From positions 1,234,814,955 through 1,234,878,954 of the forward strand of contig CM062819.1 of assembly GCA_031772625.1 (NCBI GenBank): 64,000 nt of DNA, in the 5' to 3' direction. The position numbers and the translations under genes are program-made. This DNA is from Pinus tabuliformis (taxonomy: Eukaryota; Streptophyta; Pinopsida; Pinales; Pinaceae). Of the stretch, positions 11,889 through 22,086 are shown in pieces. Every line of letters begins with the position of its first letter. Within the stretch, counting starts at the first letter, position 1. The notes under the pieces were generated by a model. The model saw nothing but the letters and a program-made list of their open reading frames with translations. It had not been told where the DNA came from and searched no databases.

Positions 11889-12015
11889 AATCCTAACTCT
11901 GGATCTACCAAGAGCCTAGAGGGATCAAATCTCTTTTCACTTGAGATGCAAATATCTTTTAGAGTGAAAAGAGATATGATCCCTCTAGGGGCTTGGTAGA
12001 TCTGGAGTTAAAATG
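11889..12015. repeat. Long imperfect inverted repeat (hairpin)
   Basis: Left arm 11889-11941 contains ggatctaccaag, cctagagggatca and ctcttttcact. Right arm 11963-12015 contains the reverse complements agtgaaaagag, tgatccctctagg and cttggtagatc. Arms are about 53 bp with few mismatches and the loop is 21 bp. It could be a foldback or MITE remnant, or a precursor-like hairpin. No protein-coding potential is seen. Confidence 0.85.
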
Positions 12016-12378
12016 GATCTAGACTGGTATAATACATATGTACTTGACATTGATATATTTTATTTATAATTCATGTTCTCCATATTAAAATGTTAAAAGA
12101 TCCCCCCTCATATATTCTCTTGTATGCATGCATTTAATTATTTTTATTATTAATATTCTCTAAAATATTACATATCAAATCCATAGTAAGCATTAAAAGA
12201 ATTACAAATATCTCTCATACATTTTCTCAATATTTTACTCAACCTTATTGAAATATTTTATTTATAACCCACATTAGACTTTTCTTTATTATTGATATTT
12301 TAAAATCTTATATATCAAATCCATATTAAAAATGAAGTAAATTACACATCTTCCTAGTTATGGAAAGTGAAAATATAA

Positions 12379-12416
<38 letters not shown>

Positions 12417-13594
12417 AAAATTTAAATTACTTTTTTTTTTTCTCTATATAAAATAGATATAAAATTATGTTATTTAATATGGATATTGATGGTAAAATAC
12501 TTTTTTGTTTTAAATATCACATGTAAAATGAGTTACACATCATGTAATATCAATAATACTATGTCATCACCATATTAAGTAATGAAGAAATTACATTTCT
12601 TTGTACTAAAAAGTAAATTTTTTACTCATCTCCATATTAAGTAGTGAGGAAATTACATTTCTTCTTCATACTAAAAAGTATTTAAAAAAATAAAAAACTT
12701 TCAGTTATATACAAAGTTATTAAAAATTAAGATGCAAGTTGAAGTATTTTAATTATGGCTGACATTAATTTCTTTTGTTATTAGTATCTCTAACTTGTTA
12801 ATTTAAAGTATTATTTTGCTATTTTTAAATGTAACATTGTTGTAGTGCACCTCTAGCTATAACTTAATCACCTACACAAAGTAGTATTGAGAAAAAAAAC
12901 CAAATGTACATGCTAAAATTAGAAATAGTTTAACATTAGAAATTAAATTTTATTATTATTTTATAATATTTTAATATATTTATTTGAAATTTGATTAGTT
13001 CCCCTCTTATTTTGCAATGATTACCTTTACCTTTTTGTTGTTGTTGATTATACATTCAAATCTTTGGTTGTACAAATGAGCATTAATTCACCATTTAAAT
13101 TCCATTATCACTCTCTAGCATTAATTCACCATTTAAATTCAGTGATCACCCTCTTCAAACATATAGTGGTCATGTTTTGAGGCTATGTAACTATATTTTT
13201 TTTAACATATAAATGCATAGATCAACAATAGGGTAGCCTAAAATTATTTTCTGCAATCATTGATTAGACAAGTCTGTAACAATTCTAGAACTTGTGTAGT
13301 ACACATCGCAGTGATCACAAAGAATGAAATATGGAATTTTGAGTTGATTATAACTAGCATTTGCACCAGATGTTGCAAAGGAAACGCCGTAAGGCATAAA
13401 TTGAAGAATGCAAATATTTAATTTTTTAAATAAATGAGAAATTTATATTGAAAAATATTAATTAAAGTAACATTTTAAAGCTTAATCCAATTTAAGCCAT
13501 GAGATGAAAAAGCTAAAACATGGACAGTTGACAGTACTTGGTAGGTCGGGGGTGGAAATTTAAGTTTAAATGCATAGCAATGTAAATATTATTA
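12016..13594. other. AT-rich non-coding with small tandem repeats
   Basis: Holds (TA)n at 12386-12412, a tandem pair of about 50 bp (catattaagtaatgaagaaattac at 12571-12618 and again at 12632-12684) and a 24-bp pair (agcattaattcaccatttaa) at 13079-13102 and 13117-13140. No gene is seen. Confidence 0.7.
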
Positions 13595-14617
13595 TCTCAT
13601 CTCATTTTATTTTGCAGCATATGTTCGTTTGTAAATTCCATGAATTCCATTGCATATGTTCGTTTGTAAATTCCATGAATTGCATTCCATCGGTTGTCTG
13701 AACCAATATTTAACTGTGCATATTATCATTTTTTGTTTTATGTACATTGTTATTATGAACTTCTCCTTCTCTCAGAGTTTGAAATGGAATTCATTCGTTC
13801 TAATTGCATGCTTCCAAAAAAAATTGATAATTTGAGTAATTTGATTAGACTTACACAAAGGGGTCTTCTCTAGTTCTGTAGGATCTTCTCTAGGATGTTA
13901 TTCCAGTATGGAGTTTACTTTATATCACTGTTAATACATTATTAAAAACTATCACTAATTATTTTAATGAAAATATAGAGAAACAATTGATTTCCCCTTC
14001 CTGCACCTAAAAATTATAGAAAGTAATGCATGCATCTCAAAAATTTATGAAAACAAGCATTTAGATTAAAAATGAATGCAATGTAACTAAAAAAACCTAT
14101 TTGTCTCATCTTATTTTATTTTGCAGCATATGTTCGTTTGTAAATTCCATGAATTCCATTGCATATGTTCGTTTGTAAAGTCCATGAATTCCGTTCCATC
14201 GGTTGTCTGAACCAATATTTAACTGTGCATATTATCATTTTTTGTTTTATGTACTTTGTTATTATGAACTTCTCCTTCTCTCAGAGTTTGAAATGGAATT
14301 CATTCGTTCTAATTGCATGCTTAAAAAAAAATTTGATAATTTGAGTAATTTGATTAGACTTACACAAAGGGGTCTTCTCTAGTTCTGTAGGATCTTCTCT
14401 AGGATGTTATTCCAGTATGGAGTTTACTTTATATCACCATTAATACATTATTAAAAACCATCATTAATTATTTTAATGAAAATATAGATAAAAAATTAAT
14501 TTCCCCTTCCTGCACCTTAAAAATGATAGAAAGTAATGCATGCATCCCAAAAAATTATGAAAACAAGCATTTCGATTAAAATGAATGCAATGTAACTAAA
14601 AAAACCCTATTTGTCTT
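13595..14617 (+). repeat. Tandem duplication, two units of 509 bp
   Basis: Unit 1 (13595-14103) and unit 2 (14104-about 14617) match nearly base for base, from tctcatctyattttattttgcag through to ggggtcttctctagttctg and beyond. Each unit contains a 35-bp internal tandem pair (catatgttcgtttgtaaatt). Both carry a 61-codon frame, M-H-M-F-V-C-K..., preserved only because the copies are recent; no family is recognised. Confidence 0.9.
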
Positions 14618-14808
14618 TGAACTCATTGGCTTGAGTCTGCTAGTGTTTGTATGCCCAATTAATGACAGTTGAAACTTTTGACAAGAGTTCATCAAACTTG
14701 TAATGGAAATAGTCAGCTTGCAATAAAATAATCCAGTTCTAAAATGCATGGACTAATAATGATTACGCCTGCTTCTGTTTCATCTTTGCCCTTTATTTAT
14801 GCCTATGT
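14410..14808 (+). repeat. 398-bp direct repeat, left copy
   Basis: Overlaps the second 509-bp unit and extends past it. The same sequence recurs at 16871-17268 with a handful of differences (agtatggagtttac ... gattacgcctgcttctgt ... tttatgcct). The pair brackets 2.06 kb of unrelated sequence. Confidence 0.9.
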
Positions 14809-15390
14809 CACACCCCTATATACAAGGAATAATACAATATAGCTGAGATAAATTTTTTATGGTAATTAAATATAAAAGTTCACCCTCTAATTATTCACAA
14901 CAATACACATACATTTGGTTTATTTACTGTGTTACAACTAAGCATTGTAATTATGCAACAAAACATTAGCTCTTAACTTCAACGCCGGTTGTGAATCACA
15001 TAATACACGAGACCCGAGTTTCATTCATTAATAATTTGTAAATGGTTTTATCTTCCGTATAGTGGAGGAAAAGTCCTTATCCTCTTTGATTTATTGCCCC
15101 ACCCCTCCAACTCGGATTTCAGGTCTTATCTTGAGCTTGGCGTGACCAGGTTACCACTGTCATACACTTCTCTAGACCATCAGTGTTAATGGATGCAGTG
15201 GTGCTATCAGTGAACCTCGAGATCATCTGTCTCATCTATGGTGGAGGTTTTCGGTCACTGATCTGACGGCTCTGGGATATTCTAAGTGTTTTACCCTCTA
15301 CAGGGTCTAGCTACGCATCTCATTCTACCCATTCCTCCTTGTGCTGGCTCTGCTTCCAGTCCATGGCGGAGGTGCTTACGCTGCGAGCAT
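14809..15390 (+). other. Unidentified sequence before the 461-bp array
   Basis: Begins tgtcacacccc just inside the direct repeat. It is less AT-rich from about 15060, with no conserved protein seen. It may be the leader of whatever element carries the array. Confidence 0.35.
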
Positions 15391-16769
15391 GTCTCTTGTT
15401 GCGGTTGGATCGTTCCGTGAGCTGCTTGAGGGTTCCGCACTCAAGTTAGGGAGTTCTTGGGAAATTACCCAGGTGAGGTTACCCAGTTTTCTAAATAATG
15501 TTGTTGTTAATGTCAGCTCAGGAATTGATTTCAGTTTTCTTTTGTGTGCTAATATTTGGAATTATGCTCTACAGGTTTGGCAAGGGCTCTTCACCATGTT
15601 GAGGGAAAAGCCTCCCGAAGATTTCTACCTCATCCTTACGAGGCTTGCGCTTCTGGGGTTTTATCCGAGTAAGCTTGTAAGGCTCCCCTCCTGTCCTAAG
15701 TTTGATGGCTTGTCCTTCTTGCCTGAGGTGTAATTTCAACATTTTGGCGTACTGGGTTCTTCTACCAGGGTTTGACTCTTGTTGAAGTTTCACCAGGAAC
15801 AAATTTTGTATTTGTTTAAGCAAGACCTATTCTGGCTTGCAAGGAACCTTTGTCTCCTGTTGCGGTTGGATCGTTCCATGAGCTGCTTGAGGGTTCTGCG
15901 CTCAAGTTAGGGAGTTCTTGGGAAATTACCCAGGTGAGGTTACCCCATTTTCTAAATAACGTTGCTGTTAATGCCAACTCATAAATTGATTTCAGTTTTC
16001 TTTTGTGTGCTAATATTTGGAATTATGCTCCATAGGTTTGGCAAGGGCTCTTGACCGCGTTGAGGGAAAAGCCTCCTGAAGATTTCTACCTCATCCTTAC
16101 AGGGCTTGCACTTCTGGGGTTTTATTTGGGTAAGCTTGTAAGGTTCCCCTCCTGTCCTAAGTTCGATGGCATCTCCTTCTTGCCTGAGGTGTAATTCCAA
16201 CGTTTTGGTGTACTAGGTTCTCCTACTAGGGTTTGACTCTTGTTGAAGTTTCACCAGGAATGAAGTTTGTATTTGTTTAAGCAAGACCTGTTCAGGCTTG
16301 TAAGGAACCTCTGTCTCCTGTTGCGGTTGGATCGTTCCGTGAGCTGCTTAAGGGTTTTGTGCTCAAGTTAGGGAGTTCTAGGGAATTACCCAGGTGAGGT
16401 TACCCCATTTTCTAAATAACATTGTTGTTAATGTCAGCTCAAGAATTGATTTTAGTTTTCTTGCTAATATTTGGAATTATGCTCCGCAGGTTTGGCAAGG
16501 GCTCTTGACCTCATTGAGGGAAAATCCTCTTGAAGATTTCTACCTCATCCTTACGGGGCTTGCGCTTCTAGGGTTTTATCTGGGTAAGCTTGTAAGGCTC
16601 CCCTCCTGTCCGAAGTTCGATGGCATCTCCTTCTTGCCTGAGGTGTAATTTCAACGTTTTGGCGTACTGGGTTCTCCTACCAGGGTTTGACTCTTGTTGA
16701 AGTTTCACCAGGAACAAAGTTTGTATTTGTTTAAGCAAGACCTGTTCCGGCTTGCAAGGAACCTATGTG
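15391..16769 (+). repeat. Three tandem 461-bp units, each with an intron-like segment and coding-like frame
   Basis: Units start at 15391, 15852 and 16313 (gtctcytgttgcggttggatcg), period 461. In every unit the phrase ITQ is followed by gtgagg, a ctaat branch-like site and an acceptor-like cag or tag, giving putative introns 15473-15574, 15933-16035 and 16393-16489 (102, 103 and 97 bp). Splicing joins ...SSWEITQ to VWQGLLT..., then FYLILTGLALLGFY, KLVRLPSCPKFDG, ending FLPEV-stop. Unit 1 also reads straight through the intron-like part (15341-15733, 130 codons); unit 2 has a stop in it; in unit 3 the intron-like segment is not a multiple of three. I do not recognise the protein. The splice signals are seen; expression is inference. 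Confidence 0.7.
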
Positions 16770-16870
16770 ATTAATTTTTCGGTATTTCCATTAATACAAT
16801 ATAGGAAATGAAAATTCCAAGAGCATCTGAGAAAAATCCACTGTAACTCTATCATATAAATATATTACAG

Positions 16871-17268
16871 TCCCGTATGGAGTTTACTTTATATCACCAT
16901 TAATACATTATTAAAAACTATCATTAATTATTTTAATGAAAATATAGAGAAACAATTAATTTCCCTTTATTGCACCTAAAAAATTATAGAAAGTAATGCA
17001 TGCATCCCAAAAATTTATGAAAACAGGAATTTCGATTAAAAATGAATGCAATGTAACTAAAAAAACCCTATTTGTCTTTGAACTCATTGGCTTGAGTCTA
17101 CTAGTGTTTGTATGTCCCAATTGATGACAGTTGAAACTTCTGACAAGAGTTCATCAAACTTGTAATGGAAACAGTGAGCTTGCAATAAAATAATCCAGTC
17201 CTAAAATGCAGGGACTAATAATGATTACGCCTGCTTCTGTTTCATCTTTGCCATTTCTTTATGCCTAA
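16871..17268 (+). repeat. 398-bp direct repeat, right copy
   Basis: Near copy of 14410-14808, closing the bracket around the array. It begins abruptly after cagtcccg and ends at tttatgcct. It is not a recognisable LTR (no TG...CA ends seen). Confidence 0.9.
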
Positions 17269-17517
17269 TCCTAATAATATCTTGTTTACATAAATTTTTT
17301 TATATAATTTTATTTTCTCCATGTTATTCTGAATATCAAGTATTTTGTGAGGCATTTGAATGGTTTAGTGAAAAATTTGTTTTTCCAGTTATATCTGGAA
17401 ACTTATATTGTAACGAAAATGGTACTTTGTCGAGGAATCTGAATAGTTTAGTAAACAATTTGTTTTTCCAATTGCATCTAAAAATGCAGTGGAACTGAAA
17501 TAATTAAATCTAGTGTT
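17269..17517 (+). other. AT-rich with a 40-bp tandem motif
   Basis: The motif gaatrgtttagtraa...tttgtttttccarttryatct occurs at 17358-17397 and 17441-17480, 83 bp apart. This stretch is directly upstream of the sulfate transporter fragment. Confidence 0.6.
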
Positions 17518-17978
17518 GTGACTCGTAAAATAGTTATATCTGATGTTGAGCAGAGTTTCCACCCACATGTTATTATCATTAGAAGAGCTTGTTACAGTGT
17601 AATGGAAATAGTAAATGAGCATAAAACGAATACTGAAGATCTGGAGAAGCCAATAGCGTCTGATGAAGTGACTATGAATGATCGTCTTGTTGATGAGAGT
17701 AAGACTGGTGGATTGAGGAACGCAGTGAAGGATTTTATGTTCCCTGATCTATTTCGACGATGTAGGAATCAATCAAGGATGCATAAATATATTACTTGTC
17801 TTCAGTATGCATTCCCCATCCTCGAATGTTTGCCCACATATTCTTTTGGTCTCTTCAAATCCGATATTATCTATCGCATTACCATTACCAGCTTTGCCAT
17901 TCCATAGGTATAAGCTACCCAAAGCTTTGGCTTCTCTGCTTCGGTACGAGAGATACATATGTCCTGAAGGCATTATAG
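17518..17978 (+). pseudogene. Sulfate transporter N-terminal fragment (SULTR3-like)
   Basis: Sulfate transporters of this family are plasma-membrane or plastid-envelope SLC26-type proteins that move sulfate with protons. The frame at 17518-17907 ends with LRNAVKDFMFPDLFRRCRNQ-like sequence, then LQYAFPILECLP, FGLFKSDIIYRITITSFAIP, which corresponds to the N-terminal cytosolic part and first membrane helix of SULTR3 proteins (usually LQYVFPILEW, LFKSDLIAG, ASLAIPQG). A frame change at about 17905 leads to GISYPKL, matching the next family motif GISYAKL, then homology fades. Only about 100 of roughly 650 residues are present, with no downstream exons nearby. The segment before 17690 has no clear family match and could be the acidic N-terminus. 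It is a dead fragment. Confidence 0.7.
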
Positions 17979-18310
17979 TATATTCACATCTCTTAGACCA
18001 TGTTAGATGTTTCTTAATGTTTTTTATTCATCTAATCTCAGCTTCAAATGAAAATGGTAAACAACTCATAATACATACTAAATCAATGGGATGATACTGC
18101 ACATAATTTATAGAAATAAACTGTAAATCTCATTCAAACTTTAGCTTTTTACTGCACGTTAAAAACTCTTCCTCCACAATTAACCAGAGCTCTGGCTTGA
18201 AACACATTGGAAGAAATAGAAACATTGGAAGAAACATAAACGCCAATGTCCGAAATGTACACCCAGAAAATTGCGTCGTTGTACTTGTCGGGCGTCACAA
18301 CTCTAGTTTT
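17979..18310. other. No gene recognised
   Basis: AT-rich, then from 18130 more balanced sequence leading into a tandem repeat. Short frames show no motifs. Confidence 0.4.
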
Positions 18311-18480
18311 CCTCCTGCGCTCTGTGGACACTGTGATGCCAAAAGTAACGAGATATCACGCTGTAATTGGTTATGCCTCCTACGCTCTGCAACCAATGCT
18401 CTCCTCCTGCGCTTTGCGGACACTGCAAGGCCAAAAGTAATGAGATACCACGCTGAAATCGGTTATGCTGACCAGTGCAC
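18311..18480. repeat. 92-bp tandem pair
   Basis: The block cctcctgcgctytgyggacactg...gccaaaagtaaygagataycacgctg...ggttatgc occurs at about 18311-18380 and 18403-18471. A shorter piece, cctcctacgctctgc, lies between at 18376. It is directly upstream of the 130-bp direct repeat. Confidence 0.85.
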
Positions 18481-18507
18481 AAACCATTTCCCAAACGAAT
18501 TTGTAAC

Positions 18508-18637
18508 CATTTTGTAACCATCCTGATTGAACAATTGAAACTTTTGCAATCGTCTAACATAGGATCCTATGGCGTACGAGGATGACAGGTGGGCAGAGAG
18601 GGGAGTTCATTTAAGAGGGAATGCCTTACAGCATAAA
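18508..18637 (+). repeat. 130-bp direct repeat, copy 1
   Basis: Runs from cattttgtaaccatcc through aggatcctatggcrtacgag to gggaatgccttac and crtaaa. The same sequence occurs at 25602-25731 with about eight differences. The two bracket a 7-kb block. Confidence 0.9.
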
Positions 18638-19459
18638 AAATAATAATGAGAAATTATAAATGAATGTTATAAATATTAATGACCAATTTATTATGGAGGA
18701 ATTTATTATAATTGGAATAATCTCAAATCCTCGGAAAATTGGTGGGATTTTTTAAATTTATTAAAAGTAATGGACCATTTTGCTAAATAATATTTTCTTA
18801 TATATAAATAAATATTATAAATAATAATGAGGAACTAAGACTTTTGTGATCCATGATGTAGAGAATAGTCTTTCGGATTAATCACATGTAAGGATTGTGT
18901 CAAAATTTCGAACCAACTAATGTTGTTCATCCTCAGGACAAGGTGAGAAACCAATGAAGCTGAGAGAATTAATAGCAGGATGCATTAATGTTCAGGGTAA
19001 GCCGTTCAAAAAATAGCCGTTGGTGAAGAATTATTAAGTGATAAGAAGTTTATTAAAATAACAATTATTTAGTTAGAAAATAGCCGATATGTAATAATTA
19101 ATTATTTCATATCGAAAATGTAAATAAAATAATATTATTAGGGTTGACCTATTCAATGTGAGTTAGGTAAAAGATAAAATAATCTAAAAATTAATTAATA
19201 TATTTATCGATTAAAATGATAATTATTTTATATAATATTAATATTATTTAAATAATAATATTAGGTTGAAGATAAGTTGTTATGAATGAATTGGTTAGTG
19301 ATAATATTAAAAAATATAATTTATTTACCAATTCAAATAATAATATTATCATTCTAAAAAATAAAATAATTCATATGACATTATTAGGGATGACTTGTTC
19401 ATTGTGAGTCAGGGATTTCATTAAACTACATCCCCAATAGCCTTCATTATTTTGTTCAA
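18638..19459. other. AT-rich non-coding
   Basis: Mostly A/T with repeated ataatattaat and ttattaggg phrases. ttattagg(g)ttgac... recurs near 19137 and 19381. No gene is seen. Confidence 0.6.
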
Positions 19460-21541
19460 TTTTGAAGCCCCTTTCCAAATCTACAACATGTCCATGTTCT
19501 CTGCCTGCATCATAAAACGGGTGCTCATCAGGAAACACAAAGGGGCCTTTCTTTAAGTTGAATACAATGAACTCATAGAGATTGCATGATGAAAGATTAA
19601 TTGTCCGTCAAAATAAAAGATATGAGATTCACAATCAGATTCTTCATTATGTTCACATTCACTAGCAAGACAACCCTAATAGCTTCCTCCTGGATCTGGC
19701 ACATTGTTGTCTTCAAGATGGTGAGGGATAGTTTCTTGTAGAATATTTATCCCTAGAGAAAACAACATTGTTCAGTCCCAATTTTGGGCCTATGTTATCC
19801 TTCAGAGTAGTAGATTTATCACAAGGAGGTTTTCCAATAGTCTCCTTCAAGGTGAGCAAGAAGACCTTCCTTTTCTAAGCCTGCCAATAAGTGTTGGTGG
19901 GTGTCTCCAAAATATGCATTTCCGGGCTCCAACATTTGAGAAAACATTCAATTGGAGCTATCATAGAAGATATGCTCTTCAAGATGCATAAGTGCTTGAA
20001 CTCGTCTTTCTTCTTGTACTCCAAACAAAGAAGAAATAATTTTATGATGGCATCTTCATTTCTTTCCTTAAATTTTGAAATAGACCTCATAAATGTCAAG
20101 AAATAATTTTATGATGGCATCTTCATGTCTTTCCTTCATTTTGAAATAGAACTCATAAATGCTAAGACATGTAGAACATCGCAAAAGAATCACCATTGAA
20201 ATTTAGAGGCTTCTTATCATTTTTTGGAAGAGGCTTATTTGGTATCGAGGGATATTCTCAATGTCCAACAAAAAAACCAATTCATGCAAATCCTGAGGGG
20301 CTATATTTCACCCATACAATTTCCACCATGAAAATTTAAATTTTATAATAAATACAATTTGTACCTTTTAACAATGGAGTTGCCATGGTGACTAATCAAC
20401 ACATTCACAATGGTGCCAGGACTTATTGGTAGCCCTACAAAAGGAGGACTGATTATGAAAAAGATGTAGTTGTAGAAAAAGATCCTGTTCCACTCCTTGA
20501 ATATAGTGATGCCAACAATGAAGAGCATTTTTAGGACAACCCTAAATTTAAAGATAGTTTTGTTGCTGGTTCCATTGAAGAAAGTACCACAAATCTAGAA
20601 GAGGATAATTTTGAGGATACTATGTTTTGATGGGCCACCATTTTTTTTATGACAAGCATCATTATAAGGGGTATTTCTTGACAGATTTCATGTGATAAAT
20701 TGTAGCCTAGGTCCCCTGAGAATTGTTGGCAGCTCTAAATTATTTAATATCCCCAACTGATAACCAATAAATAAATAAATAAATAAATAGACAACATATG
20801 GTATTTGCCAAAAGGAACTAAACGCCTTGATATTTGCCAGTAGTTTTAAAGGGCTTTAAAATGAGGAAGGAGTGTAAGGGCTTTAAAAGGAGGAAGGAAA
20901 TCAAGAAGGGAACGGGAAGAGTTTTGAATCTTTCTCTGGTGATTTTGATCCAGAGCTTAGAAAAGCTTTTCGTCTCTGAGAATTTCAGGCAAGATCCTCT
21001 CACTAGATTCGGGGAGAGCCAGTCTCACCCTAGCCAACAACCTGCAACCCAAGCCAGTCTCACCCTTGCCAGCAACCCGCAACCCATTGCTGGTGCAATT
21101 TTAATCTTCTCTGGGAAAGGGGTTTCGTGGGGATTGTTTCTGGGAACAAATTCTTGTGTTATTGCAGGTCTCATATCATCTTGGGACTAGTATTGCAAAC
21201 GCTACATAAATTTTCCACAGAGATCGCATCTGGCGGAGGAATCACGAGGTGGTTGCCAATAATTAGGGCGGTATATTGCCCAGCTCCAGATCGAGAAAAG
21301 AGAACCATCGCGCGGGTTCTGAGGACAAGGAATTCATGGAGGTGAAGCGCGGAAAATGAGATAGGGAGCATTGGGATAGACACATGTTGCATACTCTAAT
21401 CCCACGGCTGGAACACATCCTCACACCCGGCAAGAGGCAAGTTTACTAATTGGTGTAAGCATGGGACGTTGAGGTGGCCTTGAGGGCAAAGGCATAGTAA
21501 CACAAGCATCAATCGCAGGCATGGGACAAATCGCTATTCAG
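19460..21541 (+). repeat. Complex duplication, full unit 1
   Basis: Made of segments S1 (19460-20360), S2 (20364-20780), S3 and tail (20790-21541). The whole unit recurs 2627 bp downstream with high identity. S1 on the minus strand has protein-like stretches (FVFPDEHPFYDA, HGHVVDLERGFK) that need frame changes; I do not recognise them. S2 has a frame with two TAG codons where the other copies have CAG. The tail has a 118-codon frame (20834-21190) with a small internal duplication of ccagtctcaccc...gcaaccca. Confidence 0.9.
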
Positions 21542-21543
21542 AA

Positions 21544-22086
21544 CCTTTTAACAATGGAGTTGCCATGGTGACTAATCAACACATTCACAATGGTGCCAGG
21601 ACTTATTGGCAGCCCTACAAAAGGAGGACTGATTATGACAAAGATGTAGTTATAGAAAAAGATCCTGTTCCACTCCTTGAAGATAATGATGCCAACAATG
21701 AAGAGCATTTTCAGGAAAACCCTAAATTTAAAGATAGTTTTGTTGCTGGTTCCATTGAAGAAAGTACCACAAATCCAAAAGAGGATAATTTTGAGGATAC
21801 TATGTGTTGTTGGGCCACCATTTTTTTATGACAAGCATCATTATAAGGGGTATTTCTTGACAGAATTCATGTGATAGATTGTAGCCTAGGTCCCCTGAGA
21901 ACTGTTGGCAGCTCTAAATTATTTAATATCCCCAACTGATAACAAAAAAAATAATAAATAAATAAATAGACAACATATGGTATTCGCCCAAAGGAACTAA
22001 ACGCCCTGGTATTTGCTAGTAGTTTTCAAGGGCTTTAAAATGATGAAGGAGTGCAAGGGCTTTAAAAGGAGGAAGGAAATCAAGAA
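21544..22086 (+). repeat. Complex duplication, partial middle copy (S2 plus start of S3)
   Basis: Matches 20364-20905 at an offset of 1180 bp and breaks off inside the purine-rich aggaaatcaagaa, where it joins directly to S1 of unit 2. The 88-codon S2 frame at 21565-21831 is open here. Confidence 0.9.
21565..21831 (+). CDS. Hypothetical 88-codon frame of the S2 segment
   Basis: Acidic, with DPVPLLEDNDANNEEHF and EEDNFEDTM-like stretches in the copies. It is also open in unit 2 (23012-23257, 81 codons) and broken by two TAG codons in unit 1. Its conservation reflects recent duplication and does not prove function. No family is recognised. Confidence 0.2.
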   Translation: MVTNQHIHNGARTYWQPYKRRTDYDKDVVIEKDPVPLLEDNDANNEEHFQENPKFKDSFVAGSIEESTTNPKEDNFEDTMCCWATIFL

